64,000 nucleotides of DNA from Coriobacteriia bacterium (GCA_018368455.1 JAGZEG010000014.1:1-64000); one strand, 5' to 3'; counted from the first letter of the stretch, positions 36,108 through 48,720 are shown. Notes: generated from the letters alone by a model not told the origin. Numbers and translations are program-made.

Positions 36108-36401
36108 CTAGCTGATAGCGTCCGACCCCGTGTGCGTATCACCGGGCGTCCCCGTCGCGGGGGCCGGGGTCGGGCCGTCGGCGACCTGTGCGGCGTCAGC
36201 AGGAGCGGCGTCAGCCTGCGCCAGCTCCTCGGGAGAGACGTCTGCCGCGTCGACGAGCTCTATTGCGCGCGACCCGAGGGCTATGGCCTCGTCAAGCAGG
36301 TCGAGACTGCGCTCGAGCGAGGCATCCTTGCTGCGCACTGCCTCGACGATCTCGTCGAGACGGCCCACGACCTCGCTGAACGACTGTCCCTCGCTACTCA
36401 T
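36108..36401 (-). CDS. xseB: exodeoxyribonuclease VII small subunit
   Basis: A 97-residue protein. The N-terminal 55 residues (FSEVVGRLDEIVEAVRSKDA, then LERSLDLLDEAIAL) are the XseB helical hairpin that binds XseA. The rest is a proline- and alanine-rich tail. ATG 36401 overlaps the nusB stop by 8 bp. The large-subunit gene xseA, usually adjacent, is not in the window. Confidence 0.85.
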   Translation of the reverse strand: MSSEGQSFSEVVGRLDEIVEAVRSKDASLERSLDLLDEAIALGSRAIELVDAADVSPEELAQADAAPADAAQVADGPTPAPATGTPGDTHTGSDAIS

Positions 36402-36972
36402 CGGCATGCGCACCCTTCTCGGCAGGCACATCGGCCTGCGCGGCCTCGGGAGCGGCGTCGCCCTCGAGCGGCGCCTCATCGGCCGTCTCCGGGGCAGCAG
36501 GCGCCTCCTCGACGGGGGCGACGAGCTTAGCGATCTGCGCCAGGCCGAGGTCAGGGTGCTCGTCTGCGAGGCGGGCGACGCGGCCGAGCACGCCGTTCAC
36601 GAACGAGGAGGAGTCATCCGTGCCGTACACCTTCGAGATCTCGACAGCCTCGGAGATGGCGACGGAGGTCGGCACCTCGTCCTCGTCAAATATCTCGTGG
36701 ACTGCGACGCTCATGATGGTGCGGTCGACGAGCGGCATGCGCGACAGGTTCCAGTTCTGCGACACGCCGGCGATGAGGCGGTCGATGGACAGCCTCGTGC
36801 GGGCGACGCCGCGCGCCAGCTGCTCGCCATACTCGTCGAGCGGGCCGTCTTCCAACACGTACTGGCCGCTGGCAAGCAGATCAAACACGTCGACCGCCTG
36901 GATCTCGGCCTGGAACAGCAGCTGGATGGCCTGACTACGGGCACGGGTGCGCCCCACGAGAATGCTTGACAC
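36394..36972 (-). CDS. nusB: transcription antitermination factor NusB
   Basis: A 192-residue protein. The all-helical NusB fold covers residues 1-145 (GRTRARSQAIQLLFQAEIQ at the start, VDRTIMSVAVHEI and FVNGVLGRVAR later). It acts with NusE in rRNA antitermination. The last 45 residues are an alanine, proline and glutamate tail not needed for the fold. It lies 3 bp after the Asp23/Gls24 gene, a common Gram-positive order. Confidence 0.93.
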   Translation of the reverse strand: MSSILVGRTRARSQAIQLLFQAEIQAVDVFDLLASGQYVLEDGPLDEYGEQLARGVARTRLSIDRLIAGVSQNWNLSRMPLVDRTIMSVAVHEIFDEDEVPTSVAISEAVEISKVYGTDDSSSFVNGVLGRVARLADEHPDLGLAQIAKLVAPVEEAPAAPETADEAPLEGDAAPEAAQADVPAEKGAHADE

Positions 36973-36975
36973 GAA

Positions 36976-37338
36976 CTACTCCTTCGGAAAGACGAGGGCG
37001 TCGATGAACACATCGACCGAGCTGACGTCGATGCCGACAAGACCGGAGACGGCCTCCGAGACCGCCGTACGGACGTCGTCGGCCAGGGCCCGGAAAGGAT
37101 AGCCGAAAAACGCCGTCACGTGCACGGCGACCTGCAGCTCCCCATCGACACGGCGCACGCCGACAGCGGGCACCTGCAGCGGGCGCTTCTCAGAGAGGAA
37201 CGACGTGAGCATGGAGTTCACGCCCGCAGGGATGCCGACGTAGGCGACCCCGTCGACTTTCTCGGCGGCGATGCGAACGACGGAGTCGAACACGCGCGTC
37301 GAGATGCTCAGCCCCTCGAGCTCGATCTCGGTATCCAT
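36976..37338 (-). CDS. Asp23/Gls24 family envelope protein
   Basis: A 120-residue protein matching the Asp23/Gls24 family: LSISTRVFDSVVRIAAEKVD, then DGVAYVGI, VHVTAFFGYPFRAL and SGLVGIDVSSVDVFIDALVF. Members associate with the envelope and respond to alkaline or cell-wall stress; several lie next to nusB or accC in Gram-positive bacteria. The stop is 3 bp before nusB. Confidence 0.88.
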   Translation of the reverse strand: MDTEIELEGLSISTRVFDSVVRIAAEKVDGVAYVGIPAGVNSMLTSFLSEKRPLQVPAVGVRRVDGELQVAVHVTAFFGYPFRALADDVRTAVSEAVSGLVGIDVSSVDVFIDALVFPKE

Positions 37339-37347
37339 GGCAGCCTC

Positions 37348-38703
<1,356 letters not shown>

Positions 38704-38706
38704 CTG

Positions 38707-40602
<1,896 letters not shown>

Positions 40603-40777
40603 ACGGCACCTCCCGGTGTGCGGTTCTGTCAGGTTACGACGCGCGGGTCAGATAATGTTGCGCGTAGGTGTGCACTGTACTTCTCTTTATAGCCTGTCAG
40701 AGGGCCCGCGGCGCCCCTGTGACCCAAGCCCACGAGAACAGCGGAGCCGCCGCCCGTCCGCACAGCTGGGCGGTCGC

Positions 40778-41911
40778 TTACGACGGGCGGACGGCCCCCT
40801 CGCCGTTACCATAGCGCGCCGCCTTGAGGCGGGCGAACACGAGCGAGAAATTGCGCTTCACAAACGATATGAAGCGCCCCTCGACATATGCAACCCAGGG
40901 GTGCTGCATGCGGATGGGCCACAGCAGCCAGCGCACCGCCGTGCTGCGCGGGCGCGTGAGCCGGGCAGCCTCTATGGCGTGCGGCGTCGAGATGATGGCA
41001 CGCACCTGCTCGCGCATCTGCCGGCGCGTCAGGCCCGAGTCGGGGCACGTGACGTTCTCGACGCAGCCGACGAGGCGCTCGGAGTAGCGGCGCATGATCA
41101 TCTCGCGGCTGTCATCGTCGTGGACGTCCCAGTGCTCGTAGAGGTCGAGCATCCAGCGGTGCTCCTCCTCGCGCTTCTCGTACATGCCCTTGCGGTAGCG
41201 CGTCGTCTCGCTCTCCTCGCGCGCCCGGATGAAGTGGTAGTACGCCTGCTCCATGACGCCGACGCGCTCGACGTCGCGGATGACGGACAGCACGAACGGG
41301 AAGTCATCCCAGAACGTCTGCGGGAAGCGCAGGCCGTTGGCCTCGATGTAGTCGCGACGGTACAGCTTGTTCCACGGCGAGTAGAACTGGTTGACGTCGA
41401 ACAGGCGCCACGCCTGCTCGCGGAACTGTCGCTGGCTCTCGAACACCTGCGAGGGCACGTGCAGGATCTGGCGCAGGAAGTTCGTGGGATCGTCGCCCGC
41501 ATAGGTGTCGATGTAGAAGCCGGCGATGACGAGCTGCAGATCGTGGGCACTGCCCAGCGCGTACATCTCTTCGAGCATGTTCGGCTCGGCCCAGTCGTCG
41601 GCGTCGAGGAAGTACAGGTACTCGCCGCGCGCCTTGTCCATGGCCTCGTTGCGCGCAGAGGGAGCGCCCCCGTTGGAACGGTGGATGACGCTGATGCGCG
41701 CGTCGCGGGCAGCGTACTCGTCGCAGATCTCACCCGAGCGATCCGGCGAGCCGTCGTCGACGATGAGGAACTCGAAGTTGCCCAACGTCTGCGCGAGCAC
41801 GCTTTCGATGGCGCGTCCAACGTAGGCCTCGACCTTGTAGACCGGCATGATGACGCTCACCTTGGGGCGCATGCTCCCCTGCGGCGTCGTGGCGCACGAA
41901 CCGCCCATCAT
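40778..41911 (-). CDS. glycosyltransferase family 2
   Basis: A 377-residue inverting GT-A glycosyltransferase. It shows PKVSVIMPVYKVEAYVGRAI at residues 15-34, VDDGSPDRSGEICDEYAA, and the DxD region YLYFLDADDWAEPNM. The donor and acceptor are unknown. Its first ATG overlaps the stop of the preceding LCP-like gene (ATGA); ATG 41872, which follows AGGGGAG and starts directly at the catalytic domain, may be the real start. Context with two LCP-like proteins suggests a cell-wall or surface polymer role. Confidence 0.88.
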   Translation of the reverse strand: MMGGSCATTPQGSMRPKVSVIMPVYKVEAYVGRAIESVLAQTLGNFEFLIVDDGSPDRSGEICDEYAARDARISVIHRSNGGAPSARNEAMDKARGEYLYFLDADDWAEPNMLEEMYALGSAHDLQLVIAGFYIDTYAGDDPTNFLRQILHVPSQVFESQRQFREQAWRLFDVNQFYSPWNKLYRRDYIEANGLRFPQTFWDDFPFVLSVIRDVERVGVMEQAYYHFIRAREESETTRYRKGMYEKREEEHRWMLDLYEHWDVHDDDSREMIMRRYSERLVGCVENVTCPDSGLTRRQMREQVRAIISTPHAIEAARLTRPRSTAVRWLLWPIRMQHPWVAYVEGRFISFVKRNFSLVFARLKAARYGNGEGAVRPS

Positions 41912-43326
41912 GCCGAGATCACCACGTTGCCGCGCCAGTCGCGCACGAACTCGCCGTTCTCGTCGTACTGTGAGCCGCGGGGGTTACCCCACTCGTCGAG
42001 AATGGGGTTGCCTGCCTCGTCGTACTGCGTGCCCACGAAGTTGCCGTGTTCGTCGTACTGCTGACCGTAGATGACGAGATAGCCGTTCTCAACGATGGGC
42101 TGACCGTCCTCACCGTAGATCGTGCCGGCGGGGTTGCCCTGCTCGTCGAGAATGGGGTTGCCCGCCTCGTCGTACTGCGTGCCGGCGGGATTGCCGTTCT
42201 CGTCGCGGATGAGCGTCGACCCGCCGTTCTCCACGGCGGCGCGGAACTGGTCGGACATGCCGTTCACGAGTTCCGTGCCCTCGCGCGGAGAGGTCGGGGC
42301 GTCGAAGCTCGTGATGTTCGACGGGCCGACGGCGGCGATCTTGCCGGCGAACTCGACGATCTGCTCGAGCGTGAAGCTCGAGCGCACGCGACCGAGTAGC
42401 CCCTGCGGGTCGACGCTCGACGCCTGGGCCGTGCCGTCCATGACGGCGGACAGCGCGTCGAAGTCGCTCTGGTCGAGCACGACGACCTCGTACAGGCGGA
42501 TGCCGAACGCATCGTCGATGCCCTGCAGGGCTCGCGCCACGCCACGCTGCGTCAGCGCGTCGGCCAGCGAGATCATCGTCGAGTCGCTCGAGCTTGTGGC
42601 GACGGCGAGGTTGGCAGGCACCGTGATGCGCATCGCCGTCGTGACAGCCTTGTCCGTACGGTACAAGACGGCCTGGGACAGCGTGCCGATCGTCTCCTCG
42701 TCCGTCGGCGTCGACGTGACGAAGAACACGGTGTAGTAGCCGCCGTCGTTGGCCGGCGTCAACGACAGCGAGTTGTCGTAGTCAGACGTCCCCACGACGT
42801 CGAGCTGCTTGTCGTGGCGCGCCGTGCTCTGGGCGACGCCCCAGCTCGCAAGCGCGATGAGCGCAATGACGACCAGGGCGACAACACCGATGATCGCGCC
42901 GGTCAGCGGCGTCATGCGACGCTGGCGCACGAACATCTGGTGGCCGGAGGACAGGGAGAAGCGGCGCTGCCCCCGCGCGCCCGCCATCTCCGGCTGCATG
43001 CCGTCAGCGCGCACGACGCGGCGCGGGCCGCCCTTGATGACGACCGGCTTGGGGCCGCTGCGGCCGCGTGCGCGAACCGGGGCGACGTTGAGCGTGGCGG
43101 CCGCGTCGGGAGCGGTGCCAACCTCGTCGATGGAGGGCATGCGTCCTCCCGCTGCGCCTGAGGGCAGCGCGTCCGAGATGCCCGTACTCGCCGCATGGGG
43201 AGCCGGCGGCGGGACGTCCGCGCCGCCGGCCGAGGGGGGATCTCCGGCCGCCGCGGCGTCCAGGAGCTTCAGGAACTCCATCGTGTCGCCGGCCGAGCCC
43301 GCGCCGTTCGGTGTGCTTTCTGCCAT
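41908..43326 (-). CDS. membrane-anchored LCP-like protein with C-terminal YDE-GNP repeats
   Basis: About 472 residues. An unstructured cytoplasmic part rich in alanine, proline and glycine (to about residue 135) is followed by a membrane helix (GAIIGVVALVVIALIALASW) and an outer domain. The outer domain (residues about 170-360) resembles a degenerate LytR-CpsA-Psr fold (YYTVFFVTST, later YEVVVLDQSDFDALSAV) without the usual arginine cluster. The last 95 residues repeat a unit like YDEAGNPILDEQGNPAG two to four times. ATG 43326 has AGAGAG upstream; an in-frame ATG at 43371 is possible. It is coupled to the glycosyltransferase gene. Confidence 0.55.
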   Translation of the reverse strand: MAESTPNGAGSAGDTMEFLKLLDAAAAGDPPSAGGADVPPPAPHAASTGISDALPSGAAGGRMPSIDEVGTAPDAAATLNVAPVRARGRSGPKPVVIKGGPRRVVRADGMQPEMAGARGQRRFSLSSGHQMFVRQRRMTPLTGAIIGVVALVVIALIALASWGVAQSTARHDKQLDVVGTSDYDNSLSLTPANDGGYYTVFFVTSTPTDEETIGTLSQAVLYRTDKAVTTAMRITVPANLAVATSSSDSTMISLADALTQRGVARALQGIDDAFGIRLYEVVVLDQSDFDALSAVMDGTAQASSVDPQGLLGRVRSSFTLEQIVEFAGKIAAVGPSNITSFDAPTSPREGTELVNGMSDQFRAAVENGGSTLIRDENGNPAGTQYDEAGNPILDEQGNPAGTIYGEDGQPIVENGYLVIYGQQYDEHGNFVGTQYDEAGNPILDEWGNPRGSQYDENGEFVRDWRGNVVISA

Positions 43327-43381
43327 CGCACGCTCTCTCTTCTTCGTATCGTCCAGCATGGCGCGCGTCATGCCAGCGGGG

Positions 43382-44395
43382 CTATCCCGCCAGCGTCACG
43401 TCGCTCGCCGCGTCGCGCATGCCGCGCACCATCGTCTGCCAGTCGTCGACGAGCAGCTCCTTCGCCGCGGAGTCGTCCTGCGTCGTCGGGGCCGTCATCT
43501 CGACGTAGCCCTCACTTCCCACGTCGTGCATCGTCACGAGCAGGCCGCGCAGGGCAGCCTCCGTCACGTTCTGTCCCGGCTCGGCGGCGATGGTGCCGGC
43601 AAGCCCTGCGACGTCCTGCGACGAGGAGGCGTTCGTTGCCACGTCGATGATAGCGTCCATCTGCGCCGACGTCACGACGAACGAGGCAGCGAGCTCTATG
43701 TTGCCAAGCGAGCCCACGGAACTGGCAAGGCGATCAAGCCCACCGTCGGCAAACGCGGATGCCAGCGTGCCCGCCTGTTCGCCGCTCGGCATCGTCGCCT
43801 CAATGTCGGCAGGCAGCAGGCACAGCTCCGTGCGCCCATTGATGGAGTCGACGTAGCCCAGGTAGGCGCTGGAGAGAGCGCCGTCGTCCGAGCGCACGGC
43901 CATGAGTACGTACGCGTCCGTCGCGTAGTGGGCCGATTGCGCGCTCGTCGCGCTCTCGTTCACGCTGGAGAGAGCGCTGCGGAACAGGAAGAACGCGCCG
44001 ACGCCGATAGCGACGACCACGACGACCATCACGACGGCTACGGGCAGCATTTTGTCCCGCCGGACTTCCGCGGCCTTGGCGCGCCCCTCCTGCGAATGCG
44101 ACAGATGTCCCTGCCGCAGGGAAGACACACCCTCGGCCCGTCCCAGCCTCGCGGCATCCACGGCACTCGCCTGCGTCTGGGCGGCGCCGGGCGCGCCTTC
44201 GGGCGCCTGGTAGTCGCTCGCCGAGAACGCGCGCACGCCGCCCGCGTCCATCGTGCGCGTGCGAGCAGCGCTCGCCTGCGTCGCGCTCGCGCCGACGTCG
44301 TCTCGCTGGACGCCACGGGCACCGCCCGCCTCGATGCGCTCGGGGCGATTCGAGGCGGGCGTTGCGCCACCGCGGGGCTGGGACAGCTTTGGCAT
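43382..44395 (-). CDS. membrane-anchored LCP-like protein
   Basis: A 337-residue protein with a disordered N-terminal cytoplasmic tail (about 125 residues), one membrane helix (VAVVMVVVVVAIGVGAFFLF) and an outer domain. The stretch LGYVDSINGRTELCLLPADI recalls the beginning of the LCP catalytic domain, in which a pyrophosphate-lipid is transferred to peptidoglycan, but key arginines and aspartates of that family are not evident. It lies 4 bp after pheT and 10 bp before its paralog-like neighbour. Function is unproven. Confidence 0.5.
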   Translation of the reverse strand: MPKLSQPRGGATPASNRPERIEAGGARGVQRDDVGASATQASAARTRTMDAGGVRAFSASDYQAPEGAPGAAQTQASAVDAARLGRAEGVSSLRQGHLSHSQEGRAKAAEVRRDKMLPVAVVMVVVVVAIGVGAFFLFRSALSSVNESATSAQSAHYATDAYVLMAVRSDDGALSSAYLGYVDSINGRTELCLLPADIEATMPSGEQAGTLASAFADGGLDRLASSVGSLGNIELAASFVVTSAQMDAIIDVATNASSSQDVAGLAGTIAAEPGQNVTEAALRGLLVTMHDVGSEGYVEMTAPTTQDDSAAKELLVDDWQTMVRGMRDAASDVTLAG

Positions 44396-44399
44396 GGGA

Positions 44400-46871
44400 T
44401 TACTCCCCTCTCACCTGCGCACCGGTGGCGCGGCAGACCTTCGTCACGAGGCGGCCGTGCAGCTCCTCGGCCTCCTGAGACGTCAGCGTGTGGTCGTCAG
44501 CGCGGTACTGCAGCGCGAACGCCATGGACTTCTTGCCCACGCCCACGTGCTTCGGGTCGCGGTAGACGTCGAACAGGCGGGCGTCGGCGAGCTGCTTGCC
44601 ACCGGCGCTACCGATGACCTGCAGCAGGCGCTCGCACGTCACGTCCTCGTCCACGATGAGCGCAAGGTCCATCTCGACGGCCGGCAGTGTCGGCACGTCC
44701 TGATAGGGCAGCTCGTCGTGGGAGGCCTTGAGCAGCGCCTCGAGGTCGAGCTCGAACGCCGCAACGGGGGCCTCGACGTCCCAGTCCTTCAGCATGGCGG
44801 GGTGCAGCTCGCCGACCCAGCCCAGCGTGGCGCCGCCCGCGAGCACCTCGGCGACGCGGCCGGGCTGCGCAAAGGCGTGCGTCTGGGCGTCAGCGGCCTT
44901 GAAGCGCACCTTCTCGACGCGCATGGCCGCAAGCAGGCTCTCGACGACGCCCTTGGCATCGAAGAAGTCGAGCTGCGGGTAGCGCACGTTCCAGCCGTCC
45001 TCGCCCCAACTGCCCGCCAGGACGCCGGCAACGTAGGCGCGCTCCTTGGGCTGCGCTTTGCCCTCGCGTCCGAAGTAGAGGCGACCCGTCTCGTAGAGCG
45101 CGACGTTGCCCTGGCCGTGGTGCTGGTTGTACGACACGCTGCGCAGCAGGCCGGGCAGCAGCGAGCGGCGCATGACCTCCCAGTCGGCGGACATGGGGTT
45201 CATGAGGCGAACGGCCTGGCCGCGGCCCTCCTCGCTCATACGCAGACGGGCGAGGTCCGTGTCGGGCACGAAGTTATAAGACACCGTCTCGTTGAGGCCG
45301 CAGGCGCGCAGCGTCTCGCACACGCGACGGCGCAGGCGCTGCTCCTCCGTGAGGCCGCCAGCGTGGTTCTTGGCGGCCGGGATCGTGGCCTCGATGTCGC
45401 CCTCGCCCCACAGGCGCACGACCTCCTCGTACAGGTCGATCTCGCGGGGCAGGTCGGGACGGAAGCTCGGCGGAACAACGCTGAGCGTGTGCGGCTCAGA
45501 GCCGGCCTCGACCGTGCAGCCGAGGCGTTCGAGAGCGTGGGAGGCGAACTCGTCGGTGATGGGGGCGCCCATCATGGCGCGCAGGCGCTCGCAGCGCAGC
45601 GTCAGCGTCGGCTGGGCCTTGGGCGCGGGATAGGCGTCGACGGCACCAGCGCACACCGTGGCACCGCACACCTGCTCGAACAGGGCGGCGGCGATGTCAG
45701 CCGCGCGCAGGCAGCCCTCGGGGTCGACCGTGCGCTCGTAGCGCATAGCAGCCTCGGAGAACAGCTGCAGGTTGCGACTCGTGCGCGACGTGTGAGCCGA
45801 CGAGAACGCGGCGGACTCGAGCAGGACGTCGACCGTCGCGTCCGTGATCTCCGTGTCGGCGCCGCCCATGACGCCGGCGAGGGCGACGAGCGCGGCGCCA
45901 TTGTCAGTGATGACGCACATATCGCTCGTCAGAGCACGATCCTGGCCGTCGAGCGTCGTGATGTGCTCGCCATCGTGGGCGGCGCGCACGACAATGTGGG
46001 CGCGGCCGTCCTCACCGCGAGTCAGCGTGCCGAGGTCGAAGGCGTGCAGCGGCTGGCCCGTCAGATACATGACGTAGTTCGTGACGTCGACGACGTTGTT
46101 GATGGGACGAGAGCCGGCGGCGATGACGCGGCGGGCGAGCCACTCAGGGCTCGGGGCGATCTTGACGCCGCTGACGACGCGGGCGACGTAGCGCTGGCAC
46201 AGCTCCGGGTCGTCGATCGTCACGGCGACCTTGTCGGTAGCGGAGTTGGAGGCGTCCTCGTGCTCGATGGCCGGCACCTCGGGCGTCCAGTCCTCGTCGA
46301 GCACGGCGCCCGTCTCGCGTGCCATGCCCCACATGGACTCGCAGTCGCCGCGGTTCGGCGTGATCTCGCACTCGATGACCGTGTCGGACGTGCCGAGGTA
46401 CTGGCCGATGGGCATGCCGACGGGCGCGTCGGGCGGCAGGATCATGATGCCGGCGTGGTCGCCGCCCAGACCCAGCTCACGCTCCGAGCAGTTCATGCCG
46501 CACGACTCGACGCCGCGCAGCTTGCTCTTCTTGATGTGGACGTCGCCGGGAAGCTCAGCGCCGACGAGCGCGACGACGTTGTGGTCGCCGGCCTCGAAGT
46601 TCTGAGCGCCGCACACTATCTGCAGCGGGACGGGGTTGCCGTCCGCATCGACGTTGGCACGGCCCACGTCCACGGTCGTAACCCACATGTGGTCCGAGTC
46701 GGGGTGCTTCTCCTTCGTGAGGATCTGGCCCGTCACGACGTGGTCGAGGTTGGCGCCGATCGTCTCGACGCCCTCGACCTCCGTGCCGGTACGGGTATAT
46801 GCGCGCACGAGGTCGGCCGGGTCGTCCGGCACCGCGACCATCGTCTTGAGCCACTCGTAAGAAACCTTCAT
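44400..46871 (-). CDS. pheT: phenylalanyl-tRNA synthetase beta subunit
   Basis: An 823-residue subunit that forms a heterotetramer with PheS. It opens MKVSYEWLKTMVAVPDDP, carries the EMAP-like tRNA-binding domain (GQILTKEKHPDSDHMWVTTV, cysteine-rich NCSEREL), the B3/B4 editing and B5 domains, and ends in the ferredoxin-fold anticodon-binding domain. It follows pheS but is separated from it by a 354-bp gap that contains a palindromic element. Confidence 0.96.
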   Translation of the reverse strand: MKVSYEWLKTMVAVPDDPADLVRAYTRTGTEVEGVETIGANLDHVVTGQILTKEKHPDSDHMWVTTVDVGRANVDADGNPVPLQIVCGAQNFEAGDHNVVALVGAELPGDVHIKKSKLRGVESCGMNCSERELGLGGDHAGIMILPPDAPVGMPIGQYLGTSDTVIECEITPNRGDCESMWGMARETGAVLDEDWTPEVPAIEHEDASNSATDKVAVTIDDPELCQRYVARVVSGVKIAPSPEWLARRVIAAGSRPINNVVDVTNYVMYLTGQPLHAFDLGTLTRGEDGRAHIVVRAAHDGEHITTLDGQDRALTSDMCVITDNGAALVALAGVMGGADTEITDATVDVLLESAAFSSAHTSRTSRNLQLFSEAAMRYERTVDPEGCLRAADIAAALFEQVCGATVCAGAVDAYPAPKAQPTLTLRCERLRAMMGAPITDEFASHALERLGCTVEAGSEPHTLSVVPPSFRPDLPREIDLYEEVVRLWGEGDIEATIPAAKNHAGGLTEEQRLRRRVCETLRACGLNETVSYNFVPDTDLARLRMSEEGRGQAVRLMNPMSADWEVMRRSLLPGLLRSVSYNQHHGQGNVALYETGRLYFGREGKAQPKERAYVAGVLAGSWGEDGWNVRYPQLDFFDAKGVVESLLAAMRVEKVRFKAADAQTHAFAQPGRVAEVLAGGATLGWVGELHPAMLKDWDVEAPVAAFELDLEALLKASHDELPYQDVPTLPAVEMDLALIVDEDVTCERLLQVIGSAGGKQLADARLFDVYRDPKHVGVGKKSMAFALQYRADDHTLTSQEAEELHGRLVTKVCRATGAQVRGE

Positions 46872-46918
46872 GGCGTTCCTTTCAAAGGAAACTGTATCCG
46901 GGTCCAGCGGGGCTGAGA

Positions 46919-47203
46919 CACGCCGTCTGCGGCGTTGCGCGGAGGCTCACGTATGTCCAATACGCTTCGCCTCCGTGCGCCTTGCATCCGGCGCACCTCA
47001 CCCCCGTTCAAAAATCAAAACAAAAAACCACTCGGGCCGGTCAAAACAACCAGTCAGACTCCCAACTCCGTTACGCGGCGCCCAAAATCAGGCGTTCGAA
47101 CCATCTACACCGTTACGCGGTGCCGTGGTGCGTCGTATGCAAGGCGGAACGAGGTGCCGCGTATGACATACGCAAGCCTCGTTCCAACGCCGCAGATGGC
47201 GTG
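46919..47203. repeat. intergenic palindromic element 3, between pheS and pheT
   Basis: The left arm 46919-46996 and right arm 47128-47203 are inverted copies over about 76 bp. Each arm folds on itself: the left pairs GCGCGGAGGC with GCCTCCGTGCGC, the right (minus strand) pairs GGAACGAGG with CCTCGTTCC, and both have an inner CGTAT/ATACG stem. The outer-stem differences between arms are compensatory. The centre contains GGTCAAAAC, a motif also seen in the 14.2 and 55.1 kb elements. No gene is present in this gap. Confidence 0.7.
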
Positions 47204-47225
47204 CCACGGTCGCCGCGCGTGCAGG

Positions 47226-48302
47226 TTAGAACTGCTTCAGGAAGCGCATGTCACCCTCTACCAGCATGCGCAGGTCGGGCAGGTCGTAGCGCAGGCAGGC
47301 GACGCGCTCGATGCCGATGCCGAACGCGAACGCCGAGTATTCTTCGGGGTCGATGCCGCTCATAGACAGCACGTTGGGGTCGACCATGCCACAGCCGAGA
47401 ATCTCAAGCCAGCCTGTGTTCTTGCAGAAGCGGCAGCCCTCGCCGTGGCACACGCCACACGAGACGTCGACCTCGCAGCTCGGCTCCGTGAACGGGAAGA
47501 AGTGCGGGCGGTAGCGCGTCTGGCGATCGGGCCCGAACATGGCGCGCACGAAGGCGTCAAGCGTACCCTTCAGGTCGCCGAACGTGATGCCACGGTCGAC
47601 GACGAGGCCCTCGACCTGGTGGAACTGCGGCAGGTGGCAGGGATCAGGCGCGTCGGGGCGGAACACCTCGCCCGGGCAGATCATGTAGATAGGCGGCTTC
47701 TGCGACTCCATCGTGTGAACCTGGACGCCGGAGGTCTGCGTGCGCAGCAGCACGTTGGACTCGCCGATAACGCCCGTCGTGGCCTTGCCGTCAGCGCCCT
47801 GGGACTCGTCGACGACATAGAACGTGTCGCGCGCGGAGCGGCTCGGGTGGTCAGCCGGCGTGTTGAGGCCCGTGAAGTTGTAGTACTCCGTCTCGATGCG
47901 GGGACCGTCGGCGATCGTGTAGCCGATGCCGCAGAAGAAGTCTTCCATCTCCTGGCGGATGGCGTTGATGAGGTGCTGGTGGCCCAGCGGGTGGGCGCGG
48001 CCCGGCAGCGTGACATCGACGGCGTCGGCAGCCATCTTGGCCTCAAGCTCGGAGGCGGACAGGTCCTGCTTGCGGGAGGCCAGCGCCTCCTCGACGGCGG
48101 CGCGCACCTCGTTGGCGAGCTTGCCCACGACGGGGCGCTCGTCAGCGCTCAGCTGGCCCATGCCGCGCAGCACGGACGTGAGCTCGCCCTTCTTGCCGGC
48201 CACGGCGACGCGCACCTCTTCGAGGGCTCGCGTGTCCGCCGCCGCCGCGATGGAGGCGAGGGCGCGCTCGCGAATGCCGCGCAGGTCATCGAGAATCGAC
48301 AT
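47226..48302 (-). CDS. pheS: phenylalanyl-tRNA synthetase alpha subunit
   Basis: A 358-residue class II synthetase subunit. The N-terminal coiled coil (residues 1-85) precedes the catalytic core with motif 2 region FHQVEGLVVDRGI and RFRPHFFPFTEPS-like sequence (here YRPHFFPFTEPSCEVDV), and motif 3 AFGIGIERVACLRY. ATG 48302 starts right at MSILDDLRGIRERAL and is preferred over the upstream in-frame codon, which lies inside the T-box terminator. Expression is likely controlled by the T-box leader. Confidence 0.96.
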   Translation of the reverse strand: MSILDDLRGIRERALASIAAAADTRALEEVRVAVAGKKGELTSVLRGMGQLSADERPVVGKLANEVRAAVEEALASRKQDLSASELEAKMAADAVDVTLPGRAHPLGHQHLINAIRQEMEDFFCGIGYTIADGPRIETEYYNFTGLNTPADHPSRSARDTFYVVDESQGADGKATTGVIGESNVLLRTQTSGVQVHTMESQKPPIYMICPGEVFRPDAPDPCHLPQFHQVEGLVVDRGITFGDLKGTLDAFVRAMFGPDRQTRYRPHFFPFTEPSCEVDVSCGVCHGEGCRFCKNTGWLEILGCGMVDPNVLSMSGIDPEEYSAFAFGIGIERVACLRYDLPDLRMLVEGDMRFLKQF

Positions 48303-48339
48303 GCACAATCCCTTCTCTCGATCGGCCGGGGTCTGTATA

Positions 48340-48720
48340 TGAATAATCCGCCCCCGGCAGCCACTGCTCAAGGACGGATTTAACCGCGGTACCACCTTGA
48401 TTGGCACGCCCGGCTGTCTGTCCGGAGTGCCCGCTCGTTACGGCCCCTGGTGTCGGGAGGCCAGTCCGGCTCGCCTACGCAGAGGGTCGCTGCGTCGCCA
48501 TGCGGCGGCAGGCGTGCCCTCGTTCAGCTCGCGGCTGGTGAAGTGAACGTCCGCGCGGCACCTCCTGGGCGAGCTTGCAGCCTGGGCGTGTCCGTGGGCA
48601 GGCGCGCAACATGCGTCGACCCCCGGCATGCCTCCGGCCCGCCTCTCTGTGCTGGGCGCGTGTGCGCGGAACCTCTTCGTCATAGCCTTGCGGGCCAGCA
48701 TAGCGCAAGAGAGAGCTTTG
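48340..48720 (-). promoter_or_regulatory. T-box riboswitch of pheS (tRNA-Phe sensing)
   Basis: The minus strand carries the T-box sequence AAGGTGGTACCGCGG (48398-48384). It is followed by a terminator whose arms AATCCG (48380-48375, minus reading CGGATT on plus) and CGGATT (48350-48345) flank a GC-rich loop, then AUUAUU. About 100 nt 5' of the T-box lies TTC at 48542-48540 in a plausible specifier loop (ACTTCACC), which would read Phe. An AGAGAG-type bulge lies farther upstream. The exact 5' boundary is approximate. Confidence 0.85.
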
